The translations under genes and the position numbers were made by a program. The notes beneath the pieces are model-generated. The model made no database searches, was not told where the DNA came from, and worked only from the letters and a program-made list of their open reading frames with translations. Below are positions 17,520 through 27,000 of a stretch of 64,000 nt of DNA, piece after piece. This stretch comes from Planctomycetota bacterium (GTDB lineage: Bacteria; Planctomycetota; Phycisphaerae; Phycisphaerales; SM1A02). The stretch lies in assembly GCA_022574595.1 (NCBI GenBank), contig JACZRS010000004.1, forward strand, positions 124,001 to 188,000. The letters are read 5' to 3'. The first letter of the stretch is position 1, and each line of letters starts with the position of its first letter.

Positions 17520-19817
17520 CTAACGATCAATAAACAGGCCGTGCTGATTGGCGTTTTGGTGGTTTTTCTCACTAATTTTATCCAAAGGCTCCTCAGAACC
17601 CTGCGATCTGCCGGAGGAATACCAGTCTTCAGTTCCACCCAGATCCAGCAAAATGCTCAGCGAATACGCTCCGGTTTCGTGAAAATGGTAGCTATCACCG
17701 CCGGATCGGCCTTGTGTCGCACCCCCACCAGCTGCATATCTATCAGTACCTGCAAGGTCGGCCAGCACAGCAATAGCCTGCATTGATGCTCCACCCTGAC
17801 CCAATCCATCACACTGATATGTGTCATTGCCTGCTCGATCGATTAGCAGACCCGACCCGATATCCCAAGCTGCGCCTTGGCTGGCAGCAGTCATTGACCA
17901 ATATGTATCATCGCCTGCATCATCTGATAAAACGCCCATTGCTTGATGTACACCAAAACCTTGAGAGTAACGATGACCATAATAAAGATCACGGCCGTTA
18001 GCATCGTGCAGAATTCCTAAGCCATAAAAATACCCACCGCCTTGTGCGAACTCACCTGCTTCATAGCGATCATCACCACCAAGATCACTAATTACTCCGA
18101 TGCCACCGGCTGCATAGTTGCGGAAGCCAAAGCCTATACCCTGACTAAACGATTGATATACCGCCGCAGTACCGTATGCAGAAGGCGTTGGACCGTTGGC
18201 GCGATATAAGTCTCGGCCGTTCTCATCGATAATGCATCCAAAGCCACGCGGACCACCAACACCCTCACAAAGTAAGTCGCCAATATAAGTATCAGCTGAG
18301 TTTGACAGGTCAACGATGATGCCCGCACCATAGCAAGCTGCACCTATTGACCACTCGCTTCCCATATAGATGTCGTTACCTGATCGATCTAATAGAAAGC
18401 TCACGCCGAACATTGCTGCACCGGTTGATAGCAACTTGCCTTGGTAGTGATCATTGCCCGCACGATCATCTATGTATGAAATACCCAGTAACGCAGAGGC
18501 AGGTCCTTGGTCATCTGTACCACTATATTTATCATCGCCTGCAATATCGATAATCACACTATTACCCAAGCGCAGATCCGTTGCGTAATACTCATCATTG
18601 CCACCCACATCCATTACTCCCGCTACTTTGGACATGTCATATCGATTATCTTCAGCAGAACCGACAACAATCCACCCAACGCGCTCGAGTTTTTGTGCTG
18701 CGAGTATTGGCCCATCTATTGCCCCAATAAGTTCATCAGGAAGATCGTCCGTTTCCGCCTTTGCCACAGCCTCATTTATAATGACATTCACATCAAAATG
18801 CTCAAACGCTTGTAATAGCTTGGCATAGTCCACATCCATTGATCGCCGCATAACTTGAACGTGATCGCGCGTGGATGGACCTTGCAAATAAAATGTTTGC
18901 TTTGGTACGCGCAGCATGGCTAAGCATTTCTTTGCAAAATCTTCATCGTTGTAATTATCCCCCAAAGCATCCATTATCATTAGTGTTGATTCGCCTAGCA
19001 AAAAATCCAATGCAAACAATCCTTGCAGCGGTGTATCAATCGTTAGCGAACCATGACTTTCGCTATCCAGAAGTTCTACATCAAGGTTTGCAGCCGCTAT
19101 TTTTACTACTTCACCTAGCGGATTTTCTGGCACGTTCTTCATCGGATCTGTAACTAATTGCTGAATTTCATTTAGTGCAAATGGATTTTCAAACCCTGCG
19201 CGCACTCTACTTAGTGAATGAAAATCATCATCTTTCTCCATCCACTGGGTAAACACACCTAGCAAGAGGTCTGTCGATTCACTTAGGTCATTCTTAATGA
19301 TCTCTGCGCCAAGTACATTTTGTGAATCGTGTGGGTCTAACAGCAAAGGATATTCAAAAACAACCGCGGTATCGTGGCCACGCTTTCTGTGGAAAGTTCC
19401 CTGCCACGTATCACGTGAATCTAGAATTATTTCTAATGTCTTTACTTCATCTTCGTGATTAAGTTCGGTTGGAATGGTTCCGCCACGACTTTTAGATTTT
19501 CTATATCTAATAATAAGCTTTTCGCCCGGCAAAGTTGCGCGCACCAGATTCTTAAACTGTTCCGCATTAACTTTTTGATCATTAACCGAAACAACAAGGT
19601 CGGGGCGGCCTATATCAAAATCTGGCGAATCGAGGCTTTGGCCATTAAGCGGACCTGGGAATAGCCAACTCACAACGGTATACCCGTTGGGAATATCGCG
19701 CAAAGCTAAACCGCAATAGCCTTGATCTGCCAATGGACGCTCGGTTTCCTGAGCGATCACAACCGTTGACATCAGACTGCTTGCCAAGAGTGCGGATAAC
19801 AAATTCTTCATCAACAA
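17520..19817 (-). CDS. Secreted protein with PDZ-like N-terminus and GNDxY repeats
   Basis: 765 residues with a signal peptide ending near STVVIAQE. Residues 30-110 (CGLALRDIPNGYTVVSWLFP, VSVNDQKVNAEQFKNLVR) look PDZ-like. Residues 110-380 have no recognised family. From about residue 395 to 735 there are about eleven repeats of 25-30 residues built on (G/S)(N/D/R)DxYxG followed by a GQGxG-like turn: GNDEYYATD, GDDKYSGTD, GNDHYQGKL, GNDIYMGSE, GDDRYEAGE, GRDLYYGHR, GDDTYWSMT and GNDTYQCDG. The pattern suggests a beta-solenoid with acidic, possibly metal-binding turns. Function unknown. It is separated from yihY by 36 bp on the same strand. Confidence 0.75.
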   Translation of the reverse strand: MLMKNLLSALLASSLMSTVVIAQETERPLADQGYCGLALRDIPNGYTVVSWLFPGPLNGQSLDSPDFDIGRPDLVVSVNDQKVNAEQFKNLVRATLPGEKLIIRYRKSKSRGGTIPTELNHEDEVKTLEIILDSRDTWQGTFHRKRGHDTAVVFEYPLLLDPHDSQNVLGAEIIKNDLSESTDLLLGVFTQWMEKDDDFHSLSRVRAGFENPFALNEIQQLVTDPMKNVPENPLGEVVKIAAANLDVELLDSESHGSLTIDTPLQGLFALDFLLGESTLMIMDALGDNYNDEDFAKKCLAMLRVPKQTFYLQGPSTRDHVQVMRRSMDVDYAKLLQAFEHFDVNVIINEAVAKAETDDLPDELIGAIDGPILAAQKLERVGWIVVGSAEDNRYDMSKVAGVMDVGGNDEYYATDLRLGNSVIIDIAGDDKYSGTDDQGPASALLGISYIDDRAGNDHYQGKLLSTGAAMFGVSFLLDRSGNDIYMGSEWSIGAACYGAGIIVDLSNSADTYIGDLLCEGVGGPRGFGCIIDENGRDLYRANGPTPSAYGTAAVYQSFSQGIGFGFRNYAAGGIGVISDLGGDDRYEAGEFAQGGGYFYGLGILHDANGRDLYYGHRYSQGFGVHQAMGVLSDDAGDDTYWSMTAASQGAAWDIGSGLLIDRAGNDTYQCDGLGQGGASMQAIAVLADLAGTDRYAAGGGATQGRSGGDSYHFHETGAYSLSILLDLGGTEDWYSSGRSQGSEEPLDKISEKNHQNANQHGLFIDR

Positions 19818-19896
19818 ATTTCTCCCAGCGAGAGTAGTTCTTATTGGTCTGCTATAAGAATAGCTTCACTAGCGTAACGGTATATGATGACCGACG

Positions 19897-20778
19897 ATGG
19901 CCAAGAAGCACGAATTTACTGACGCAAAACGCGGAATCCGCCTCCAGAAGGTTATGGCGGAGTCTGGTATTGCTTCACGCAGAGAATGTGAGCAGCTTAT
20001 CACAGAAGGTGTTGTCACGGTCAATGGCCATGTTGTTGCCACAATGCCCGCTTGGGTTGATCCAAAGAATGATCGCATCCGCGTAAGGGGTAGGCCTCTT
20101 AAAGCCACGGGCAAGCTTATTTATGTGATGTTGTTTAAGCCTCGAGGTGTGGTGTGTACTAGCTCGGATGCGGAGGATCGTCGGCGTGCGGTTGATATGG
20201 TTCGGCATCCAAGCAAGACTCGGCTTTTCCCAGTTGGTAGGCTTGATATGGATAGTTCGGGATTGCTTTTACTTACAAATGATGGTGAGTTAGCGAATTT
20301 ATTAACCCATCCACGCTATCACCTGCCAAAGATTTACGAAGTAACGGTGCGCGGCCGAGTTGAAGCAGCATCACTCAGCCGACTCGAACGAGGCTTGTTT
20401 CTGTTTGACCGCAAACAGGATCGCGGAGCAAAGACCGCTCACTCGAAGCTAAGAATCTTAAAGCGCGATCGTGAACGAACTTGCCTGTTAATGGAGCTGC
20501 GCGAAGGACGTAATCGTCAGGTCAGGCGAATGATGCTCGATGTTGGCCATCCGGTTAAGAAACTTCGTCGAGTTCAATTAGGAACGTTAAAGCTTAAAGG
20601 CTTGCGGCCCGGAGAGTGGCGCGATCTCACTGCTCGTGAGCTTGCGATATTAAAACGTTCATCGGAAGCTAAAGGTAGAGCAGTCGATGCTTTGCCGCGC
20701 AAGAAAACAAAGAAGAAAACTGCTAAGAAAACTACACACAAAACTCCACAAAAAAGAACTAGTCAGAAAACTCGCTAA
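19897..20778 (+). CDS. rluB: Pseudouridine synthase, RluB/RsuA family
   Basis: 293 residues. An N-terminal S4 RNA-binding domain (RLQKVMAESGIASRRECEQL, residues 15-60) is followed by an RsuA-type catalytic domain with the catalytic aspartate in PVGRLDMDSSGLLLLTNDG, and with YEVTVRGRVE and LREGRNRQVRRMMLDVGHPV. These enzymes isomerise one uridine in large-subunit rRNA (position 2605 for RluB). The last 35 residues are a Lys/Thr-rich tail, typical of RluB-like proteins. The stop overlaps that of scpA by 4 bp on the opposite strand. In many bacteria scpA, scpB and rluB are co-directional; here scpB is absent and the pair is convergent. Exact target specificity is inferred. Confidence 0.85.
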   Translation: MAKKHEFTDAKRGIRLQKVMAESGIASRRECEQLITEGVVTVNGHVVATMPAWVDPKNDRIRVRGRPLKATGKLIYVMLFKPRGVVCTSSDAEDRRRAVDMVRHPSKTRLFPVGRLDMDSSGLLLLTNDGELANLLTHPRYHLPKIYEVTVRGRVEAASLSRLERGLFLFDRKQDRGAKTAHSKLRILKRDRERTCLLMELREGRNRQVRRMMLDVGHPVKKLRRVQLGTLKLKGLRPGEWRDLTARELAILKRSSEAKGRAVDALPRKKTKKKTAKKTTHKTPQKRTSQKTR

Positions 20779-21578
20779 TCATCTTCCGCAGTTACCGATT
20801 CTTCATCCAGTGTAAGCTCAATTGCAATATCACTAAGCAGATCTTCCTGTTTGATGGCAATTTTACGCAAACGCACAAGCTCAAGCATGGCAAGAAACAA
20901 GCCCACACGCTGATTGGGTAATTGACCCTCGAAACTTTCCTGCAAGGTCATGCACAACTTCTCTGAACGACCTAACCTGTCAAGCAGATCTTCCTGATAA
21001 AGTGCGATCGGCGTATCGTCTATTTCAACGGTGTGGTCGCCGATCTGTGCGAAGTTTATTGATGCAGCAATATGCTCATACGCATCATGAAGATCCAGGA
21101 TATGCACATCTTCAAGCTCTAAATCAAATTTATCAGATTCATCGATGGGTTTATCCTGCTGGTAAGCACGTGCGGGATAACGATGCATAAATTCGTTGCG
21201 GCGATCGTCGAGAGCTTCAGATGCAATGCGGTAGCGCTGATATGAAAGAAGCTGCTGCACAAGTTCGTGACGGGGATCAATTGCGTCGCCGGTTGGCGTA
21301 AGTAATCCATCGCCTATGTCATCAACTGCATCAGGGTCGGGCGGAATAAGTGTGCGCGACTTCAGCTCGATCAGCATCGCAGCCATGATGAGAAACTCAC
21401 CCGCTGCTTCGACATCGATCTGCTCAACCTGATTAAGCAACTCAAGGTATTGCTTGGTTATCTTGGCGATGGGGATATCGTGGATATCCACCTCAGCTCT
21501 GCGGATCAGATATAGCAGCAAATCCAGCGGGCCACAGAAGGCGTCGAGATTTACCTGATAATCGTCTTGGATCTGCAT
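20775..21578 (-). CDS. scpA: Segregation and condensation protein A
   Basis: About 267 residues from the ATG at 21578. The frame is open further to 21689, but that leader is not family-like and would overlap the kdsD start. ScpA is the kleisin of the SMC-ScpAB condensin complex. The N-terminal kleisin signature is clear: YQVNLDAFCGPLDLLLYLIR, RRAEVDIHDIPIAKITKQYL, and AAGEFLIMAAMLIELKSRTL with a following PP. The C-terminus (VGLFLAMLELVRLRKIAIKQ) is the winged-helix part that contacts the SMC head. There is no scpB or smc in the window. It is divergent from kdsD. Confidence 0.93.
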   Translation of the reverse strand: MQIQDDYQVNLDAFCGPLDLLLYLIRRAEVDIHDIPIAKITKQYLELLNQVEQIDVEAAGEFLIMAAMLIELKSRTLIPPDPDAVDDIGDGLLTPTGDAIDPRHELVQQLLSYQRYRIASEALDDRRNEFMHRYPARAYQQDKPIDESDKFDLELEDVHILDLHDAYEHIAASINFAQIGDHTVEIDDTPIALYQEDLLDRLGRSEKLCMTLQESFEGQLPNQRVGLFLAMLELVRLRKIAIKQEDLLSDIAIELTLDEESVTAEDD

Positions 21579-21671
21579 GGGTGGCCTCGGGGCGCTATAC
21601 TGGCTGCTTGAAAATACCAGTAGCGTTCGTAGGAATATCATACACGCAAAGGACTGATTGAGCTTTAGCCT

Positions 21672-22679
21672 ATGAAAACAACTGACCAACAGAAAACTGA
21701 AGCTGCGTTTATCGTCGATGCCTTAACCGCTGAAGCGGATGCAATCTCGCGTTTGGCTCAGCGCGTTTCATCAACGGATAGCGATATGTGGACCGCAGCT
21801 GTGGATTTACTTGCAAACTGCACCGGCCACATTGTTGTTGCGGGTATGGGGAAGTCTGGCCTTATTGGCGCGAAAATCTCAGCTACTTTTACAAGCTTAG
21901 GTCAACCATCAAATGTCCTGCATCCAGCAGAAGCAATGCATGGCGATCTTGGGCGCGTGGGTAAGAATGATGTAGTAATGCTGCTCAGCTATTCCGGCGA
22001 AACTGATGAAGTCGTAAACCTTGCAGCAATTTTAAGAGCGGATGGTGTAGATCGACTGGGGGTTTCAAAAAATAATGAAACCAACCTGGCAAAGCTAAGC
22101 ACTGTGCATATAAGCCTGGGCGATCTCACCGAAGCCTGCCCATTTAACCTGGCGCCTACGGTTTCAACGACTGCGATGCTGGCGGTGGGTGATGCGTTAG
22201 CACTAGCTGTATCACGCAGAAAAAACTTCAACGCCAATGATTTTCAAAAGCGCCATCCCGGCGGACTGCTTGGGGCCGGCCTTAGAAATATCAGCGAGGT
22301 ACTGCGCTTTAAGGTTGGCGAAAATCTGCCCGTGGTTCTTGGCACGTTAACTGTTCGTGATGCCTGCCTACAAACAAAGACCGGCAGACGGCCCGGTGCG
22401 GTAATGATCGTCGATAAAAACGGCAAACTCTCAGGCATATTCACCGATGGGGATTTACGCAGATTAGTCCTTAACGACCCCAAAGGGATTGACAGAATCA
22501 TCGGCGAAGTAATGACCCAAAGCCCCGAGCATTTACTAGTCGATGATCTTGTGCGCGACGCAGTAAGATTAATGCGCGAAAACCGCCACGACGAGATCCC
22601 GGTAACGGACCACGATGGCAAACCCGTGGGTTTAGTCGATGTGCAGGATCTGATCGCGCTTAAGGTTGTGAGTGAGTAG
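21672..22679 (+). CDS. kdsD: Arabinose-5-phosphate isomerase
   Basis: 335 residues, the usual KdsD/GutQ length. It interconverts ribulose-5-phosphate and arabinose-5-phosphate, the first step to Kdo for LPS. The SIS domain (residues 35-185) has GMGKSGLIGAKISATFTSLG, HGDLGRV and LSYSGETDEV. Two CBS domains follow (about 215-335), with AVMIVDKNGKLSGIFTDGDL and EIPVTDHDGKPVGLVDVQDL. The gene heads a row also containing kdsC and an LptC-like gene, echoing the kdsD-kdsC-lptC order of gamma-proteobacteria. Here it is separated from kdsC by palindromes and an Ntn-hydrolase gene. Confidence 0.95.
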   Translation: MKTTDQQKTEAAFIVDALTAEADAISRLAQRVSSTDSDMWTAAVDLLANCTGHIVVAGMGKSGLIGAKISATFTSLGQPSNVLHPAEAMHGDLGRVGKNDVVMLLSYSGETDEVVNLAAILRADGVDRLGVSKNNETNLAKLSTVHISLGDLTEACPFNLAPTVSTTAMLAVGDALALAVSRRKNFNANDFQKRHPGGLLGAGLRNISEVLRFKVGENLPVVLGTLTVRDACLQTKTGRRPGAVMIVDKNGKLSGIFTDGDLRRLVLNDPKGIDRIIGEVMTQSPEHLLVDDLVRDAVRLMRENRHDEIPVTDHDGKPVGLVDVQDLIALKVVSE

Positions 22680-22934
22680 AGTGAGCCGCGGCGTCTTCGC
22701 CCGCGGACCCCTTTGGCAGTAATCCACTGTGCTCCTACCAAAGTAGCAAATGAAGCCCATCTTCAGTGGCACGGGCGTCTCGCCCGTACGATTATATTTC
22801 TTGCACGGGCGAGACGCCCGTGCCACTTAATGAGCGGTGGGGTTTGTATGGTTAAACACGCTCCCACTGGCCGCTGAAGCGGCCGTGCCTTGTTGGGCTG
22901 AACATGGAATCTTACAATTCAGTATAATACAGTC
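22680..22934. repeat. Intergenic palindrome cluster with paired-palindrome element A1
   Basis: The gap after kdsD holds three inverted repeats. CCGCGGCGTCTTCGCCCGCGG lies at about 22686-22706. Element A1 lies at 22764-22828: two copies of the ACGGGCGTCTCGCCCGT palindrome in opposite orientation about 15 bp apart, framed by CAGTGG and CCACTT. GGCCGCTGAAGCGGCC lies at about 22870-22885. The 80 bp at 22749-22828 are almost identical to 27453-27532. A related element sits inside nrdJ at 60071-60138. Confidence 0.85.
22899..22928 (+). promoter_or_regulatory. Sigma-70-like promoter of the Ntn-hydrolase gene (leaderless?)
   Basis: A perfect TATAAT at 22923-22928 lies 18 bp after TGAACA (22899-22904, 4 of 6 matches to TTGACA). 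Only six bases separate it from the ATG at 22935, so transcription would start at or next to the first codon. There is no Shine-Dalgarno sequence. A leaderless mRNA is the simplest reading. Confidence 0.5.
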
Positions 22935-23501
22935 ATGTCAATTGTCGTTGCAGTTACTAAAAATAATCAAACGTTCATGGCTTCCGATACGCTTACCTGC
23001 TTTGGCGATTCGCAGCGGGTTGCCAATATCAACAGCCCCTGCGAAAAGATTCGTCGGCTTGGGCCTGTCATACTCGGCTCAACTGGTTGGGCGATCTATG
23101 ATGATATTCTTGATAATTATCTGGCTAACAATCCCCAGCCACAGCTTACCGATCGCAAAACCATCTTTGCGTTCTTCATGGAGTTCTGGAAAGCTCTGCA
23201 TGATCGCTACACATTTGTTAACGATCAATCACAAGCTAAGGATGCTCCGTTCGGCGATCTGGATTCTTCATTCCTCATAGCCAACGCCAACGGCATATTC
23301 AAAGTTTCACACGATATGAACATCACACATTTCAAGCAGTACTATGCAATAGGATGTGCTGAGGAATATGCTCTGGGAGCTATGCAAGTTCTCTACCAAC
23401 AGGATGGTGATGCGCAGTCAATCGCAAAACAAGCAGTCCAAACCGCGATCGAGTTTGATGTACACTGCGGCGGAGAAATCACTGTACTAAAGGTACAATA
23501 G
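22935..23501 (+). CDS. Proteasome/HslV-like Ntn-hydrolase with N-terminal serine
   Basis: 188 residues. After removal of Met1 the first residue is Ser. From there (MSIVVAVTKNNQTFMASDT) the spacing matches HslV and proteasome beta subunits: a hydroxyl nucleophile at position 1, Asp at position 17 (D18, in ASDTLT), and a Lys (K38, SPCEKIRRL) near the Lys33 position with a four-residue longer loop. GSTGWAIYDD corresponds to the following GxxG strand, and IGCAEEYALGAM to the conserved C-terminal helix motif. It is therefore probably an N-terminal nucleophile peptidase of the HslV/proteasome superfamily. No ATPase partner (hslU) is adjacent. It lies between kdsD and kdsC but has its own likely promoter. 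The substrate is unknown. Confidence 0.72.
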   Translation: MSIVVAVTKNNQTFMASDTLTCFGDSQRVANINSPCEKIRRLGPVILGSTGWAIYDDILDNYLANNPQPQLTDRKTIFAFFMEFWKALHDRYTFVNDQSQAKDAPFGDLDSSFLIANANGIFKVSHDMNITHFKQYYAIGCAEEYALGAMQVLYQQDGDAQSIAKQAVQTAIEFDVHCGGEITVLKVQ

Positions 23502-23527
23502 ACCTGATCTTTTTCTGAGCATCATTC

Positions 23528-24043
23528 ATGCCTAATGTTGATATTGCCCAAATTGAATTGCTTTGCCTCGATGTCGATGGCGTGATGACTGATGGGTCCA
23601 TCATGCTGGATAATCATGGCAACGAGTTCAAACGCTTTAACGCTACGGACGGTCTTGGTATACGGCTTTGGATTAAATTGGGCTTTTACGTTGCAATCAT
23701 CACGGGAAGATCAGGCATGGCGGTAACGCATCGGGCCTCTGAATTGGGAATCAAGCATGTATATCAAGGGGTAAAGGATAAAGGTGCTGTACTTGGGGAG
23801 CTAGTAGCCGAACTCGGTCTGAGGCCAGAAGAAGTGGCTGTTTTGGCGGATGATCTGCCTGACCTGCCGATGATGCGTGCTGCAGGCTATGCTATGGCCG
23901 TTGGTGATGGCGCATCTGAGGTACGATCCGCCGCTGCCTTTGTAACTGTAAGGCCTGGAGGCAAGGGAGCTGTTCGAGAAGCAATCGAGCATCTTCTAAA
24001 AGCCAAGGGTCGCTGGGACGAAGCGATTGCTTTGTTCGGGTAA
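23528..24043 (+). CDS. kdsC: Kdo-8-phosphate phosphatase
   Basis: 171 residues, the normal length for this small HAD-superfamily enzyme. It hydrolyses 3-deoxy-D-manno-octulosonate 8-phosphate to Kdo. HAD motif I is LLCLDVDGVMTDGSI, motif II IITGRSG, and motif IV in AVLADDLPDLPMMRAAGYAM, where the family usually has GDDxxD/L. The conserved VYQGVKDK loop is also present. It begins 27 bp after the Ntn-hydrolase stop and is followed 9 bp later by the LptC-like gene, so the two are co-transcribed. A functional link to LPS inner-core synthesis is inferred from kdsD and this neighbour. Confidence 0.93.
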   Translation: MPNVDIAQIELLCLDVDGVMTDGSIMLDNHGNEFKRFNATDGLGIRLWIKLGFYVAIITGRSGMAVTHRASELGIKHVYQGVKDKGAVLGELVAELGLRPEEVAVLADDLPDLPMMRAAGYAMAVGDGASEVRSAAAFVTVRPGGKGAVREAIEHLLKAKGRWDEAIALFG

Positions 24044-24052
24044 ATCTATTTC

Positions 24053-27000
24053 ATGCCCAACGATCAACAACAACAGCCAAGGCCCATATCACCTCCACCA
24101 CCAATACGCCGTGCGCCCACCAAGCGCATAGTTATTGCAGGTAGTGGTGTTCTGTTAGCTGGATTGATCCTGATCGTTGCGGTGAACATCGATTTTGGCA
24201 AAGACAAAGAAAAGCAGGAAGTTGATCCAATTGAAATCGTGGATATTCGTCCTGATTTTCAGATACTTGATCAACAAGCGCTTCGCGATCTTAGAGCAGG
24301 CAATTTAGGACAACCTCGTAATATCTCAGTAAAGCTCCCGCGCGGTAGCTGGATTCAAAAAGTCGATATCCAAACCGGTAAGTTAGCGCAGCAATATAGA
24401 TTTCAAGATTGGGACCCAAACCCCGAAGGTAAGCCGGACGGTTGGATCCGTATGCAGCAACCTGAAGCAGAGGTTTACCTATCCGATAATAGAATACTTA
24501 CACTCAAGGGCGACAGCGCTTTAGCCTTCGCACCAAACCGCAAATTGGAATCGGGCACACTATCCGGCAATGTAACCATTCAACTTTTCACTCCAAAAGA
24601 AGACGGCCTGCTTCCCGATCCCAACACAGACACTCCTTCATTGATAATTCACACCGCGGATGCTGAATTTGATAATTTTATTGGTGAAATTAACTGCGTT
24701 GGTGCTGTACAAATCGAATCGCCCACCATGTCTCTGCCAAACGGCAGCGACCTTAGAATTCTGATCGATGATCAAAACGAAACTATAAAGCTGACCATGA
24801 GGAAGCCAAGGCAAATTCGTATAGCTTCCGCGCCCAAGTCCGATGAAAATCCCATCGCTCAACAACCAATAGCTCAAGCGCTACCAAATACTATTTCACA
24901 AGCTCCGACATCGAAAAACACAAACAGCATCAGAAAGCCCAAGCAAGTCGCTGCTAATGTGACATTTTACCGTTTAACCTTAAGTGAAAATGTGCGCATA
25001 CATCAGGGAAATAGAACTGCACTAGGCGATGAACTATTGATGATATTCTCCTCAAAAAGCAAGGGCGTATCTGATATGCTTTCATCCAGCTTGCCCGGGA
25101 CTGGTCGTAGTAACTACTTGCCTCAAAGCCGCGCCTTCATGGAACAGCCCATGTTGCCCCTTGGAGCTTTGGCAACACTTTCCTTTGCTGCAACTAACGT
25201 GCAAGAAACTGTTGCAGAAAAAAGCTTGGGACTTGCACCACCGCGATCTATTGATGACCTGATCATTGACTGCGATGGGCCTCTTACAATTGAGCCGGTA
25301 ACTATAGAAAGTGAAAAGCTCGAATCGGCAGAGGATGCGTTATTGATGCTCACCTCCCAAGGCAAGCCTGTATATCTATCAGATACAAGCGAAGAAAGCC
25401 AAGCACTATGTGATCACCTTCTTTATCACTCAAAGAACCAGAAACTCGAACTTGTTGGATCTGATCTTCACCAGCTTTGGATTCACACTCCTAAACTCTT
25501 AGCAAATGGCAAGAGATTCTGGTTCGAGCCACAAACTAATCGAGCTGGATTTACCGGGTCGGGCTTTGTGAAGTTAAATCGGGTCCAACAATCAGGAGCG
25601 GTAACGTTTATCGGCCCACAAAGCGCTGTTATAGCTATGGCTGCTCTTGGCTTTAATGCTGCGCCAACAAGTAACAATCAAGAATCTCAAGCGCTTACTG
25701 TTACATGGCAGGATAACATGGAGTTACAGTTCGCTTCTACAGGCAATGAACATCAAGCCAACCGCTTGCGCAGTGCATCATTCAATGGCGATGTAGACGT
25801 TCGGAGTGAAACGCTAAACTTAACTTCGCAGGCTTTGCTCGTTGGCTTTTCGGATGATGAGTTAACCAAGGAAAACCATATCCAAACAATCAGCGCCACA
25901 GGCCAGGTGCATGCAATTAGTAAAAGCGCTGAACCAGGTGAAATTGAATGTGATCTGTTTGATTTAACATTGATGCAGGCGGCAAATGGTAAGACAATTC
26001 CACTACATTTCGTAGCTACCGGAGATGTTAAAACATCAGATCCGCAGCAGACGTTATGGTCCAACGCGGTTAATGTTTCCTTCAGGGAAATAATTGTTAC
26101 AGAGACAGACAGTCACGCAAGAGTGTTTCAAATTACCGATATGCTGGCTGAGGATGATATAGAAATTCGCATGGCTACGGGAGCGAGAATTCTTGCAGAC
26201 ACTATCCAAAGCAATGGCATCACACAAATTGCTGTAATCAGCAGCGATGATCTCAGGATTGTTCATGAAAATTTAGAAATCACCGGAGGCAAAACACTTG
26301 AATTAGATGGCAAGACAGGTTTAGGTAAGCAACCCGGACCTGGCGTACTTAGAGTATTTCCGAAAAATATACCGCTTGAATTTGCGGCCAATGGTAGAAC
26401 AACTAAAGTATTGGACGACTTCGCGGAGCCTGAGCTTAAACTCACTTGGCAGGGTGCAGCTACGTTTGAAGAATCGCATGAAAATGGAAATGGTGCAATC
26501 GAATTCCTTACAGAAGTTCGAGCTGTAGCAGATCCAAACAAACTCGAACACGATGAGCTTGAATCAGATGATTTGCGAATAGAATTTGTCCGCAACACCG
26601 CAAACGGCCAAGAAGGTAGAAGAGCCATTGGAAAGATGATTGCAACAGGCAACGCCAAGCTGGAAAATCGTGCGTGGGAATTGGAAGATCACTCAGATAG
26701 CCCGCGCATTTTCTATATAGAATGCAACTATCTCGAATACGATAACGCAACGGGTGAAGCACTAGCTGATGGTAAAGGCACGATGCTTATTCGAGACGAG
26801 CGGCCACAAACTCAGCCTGATGATGAAGACGAAGACTCGACCAATCGCTTCGGTGCCAGCGGCACTACATCTTTTCGATGGGAGCAGCAAATGCAAATGC
26901 TGCGGGTAGGTGATGACTTATTTGATATTTCCATGCAGGATTCTGTTGAAATCAGGCACCTTAATATCGAAGGTGAAAAGGCCACAATGTCTGCCAATCA

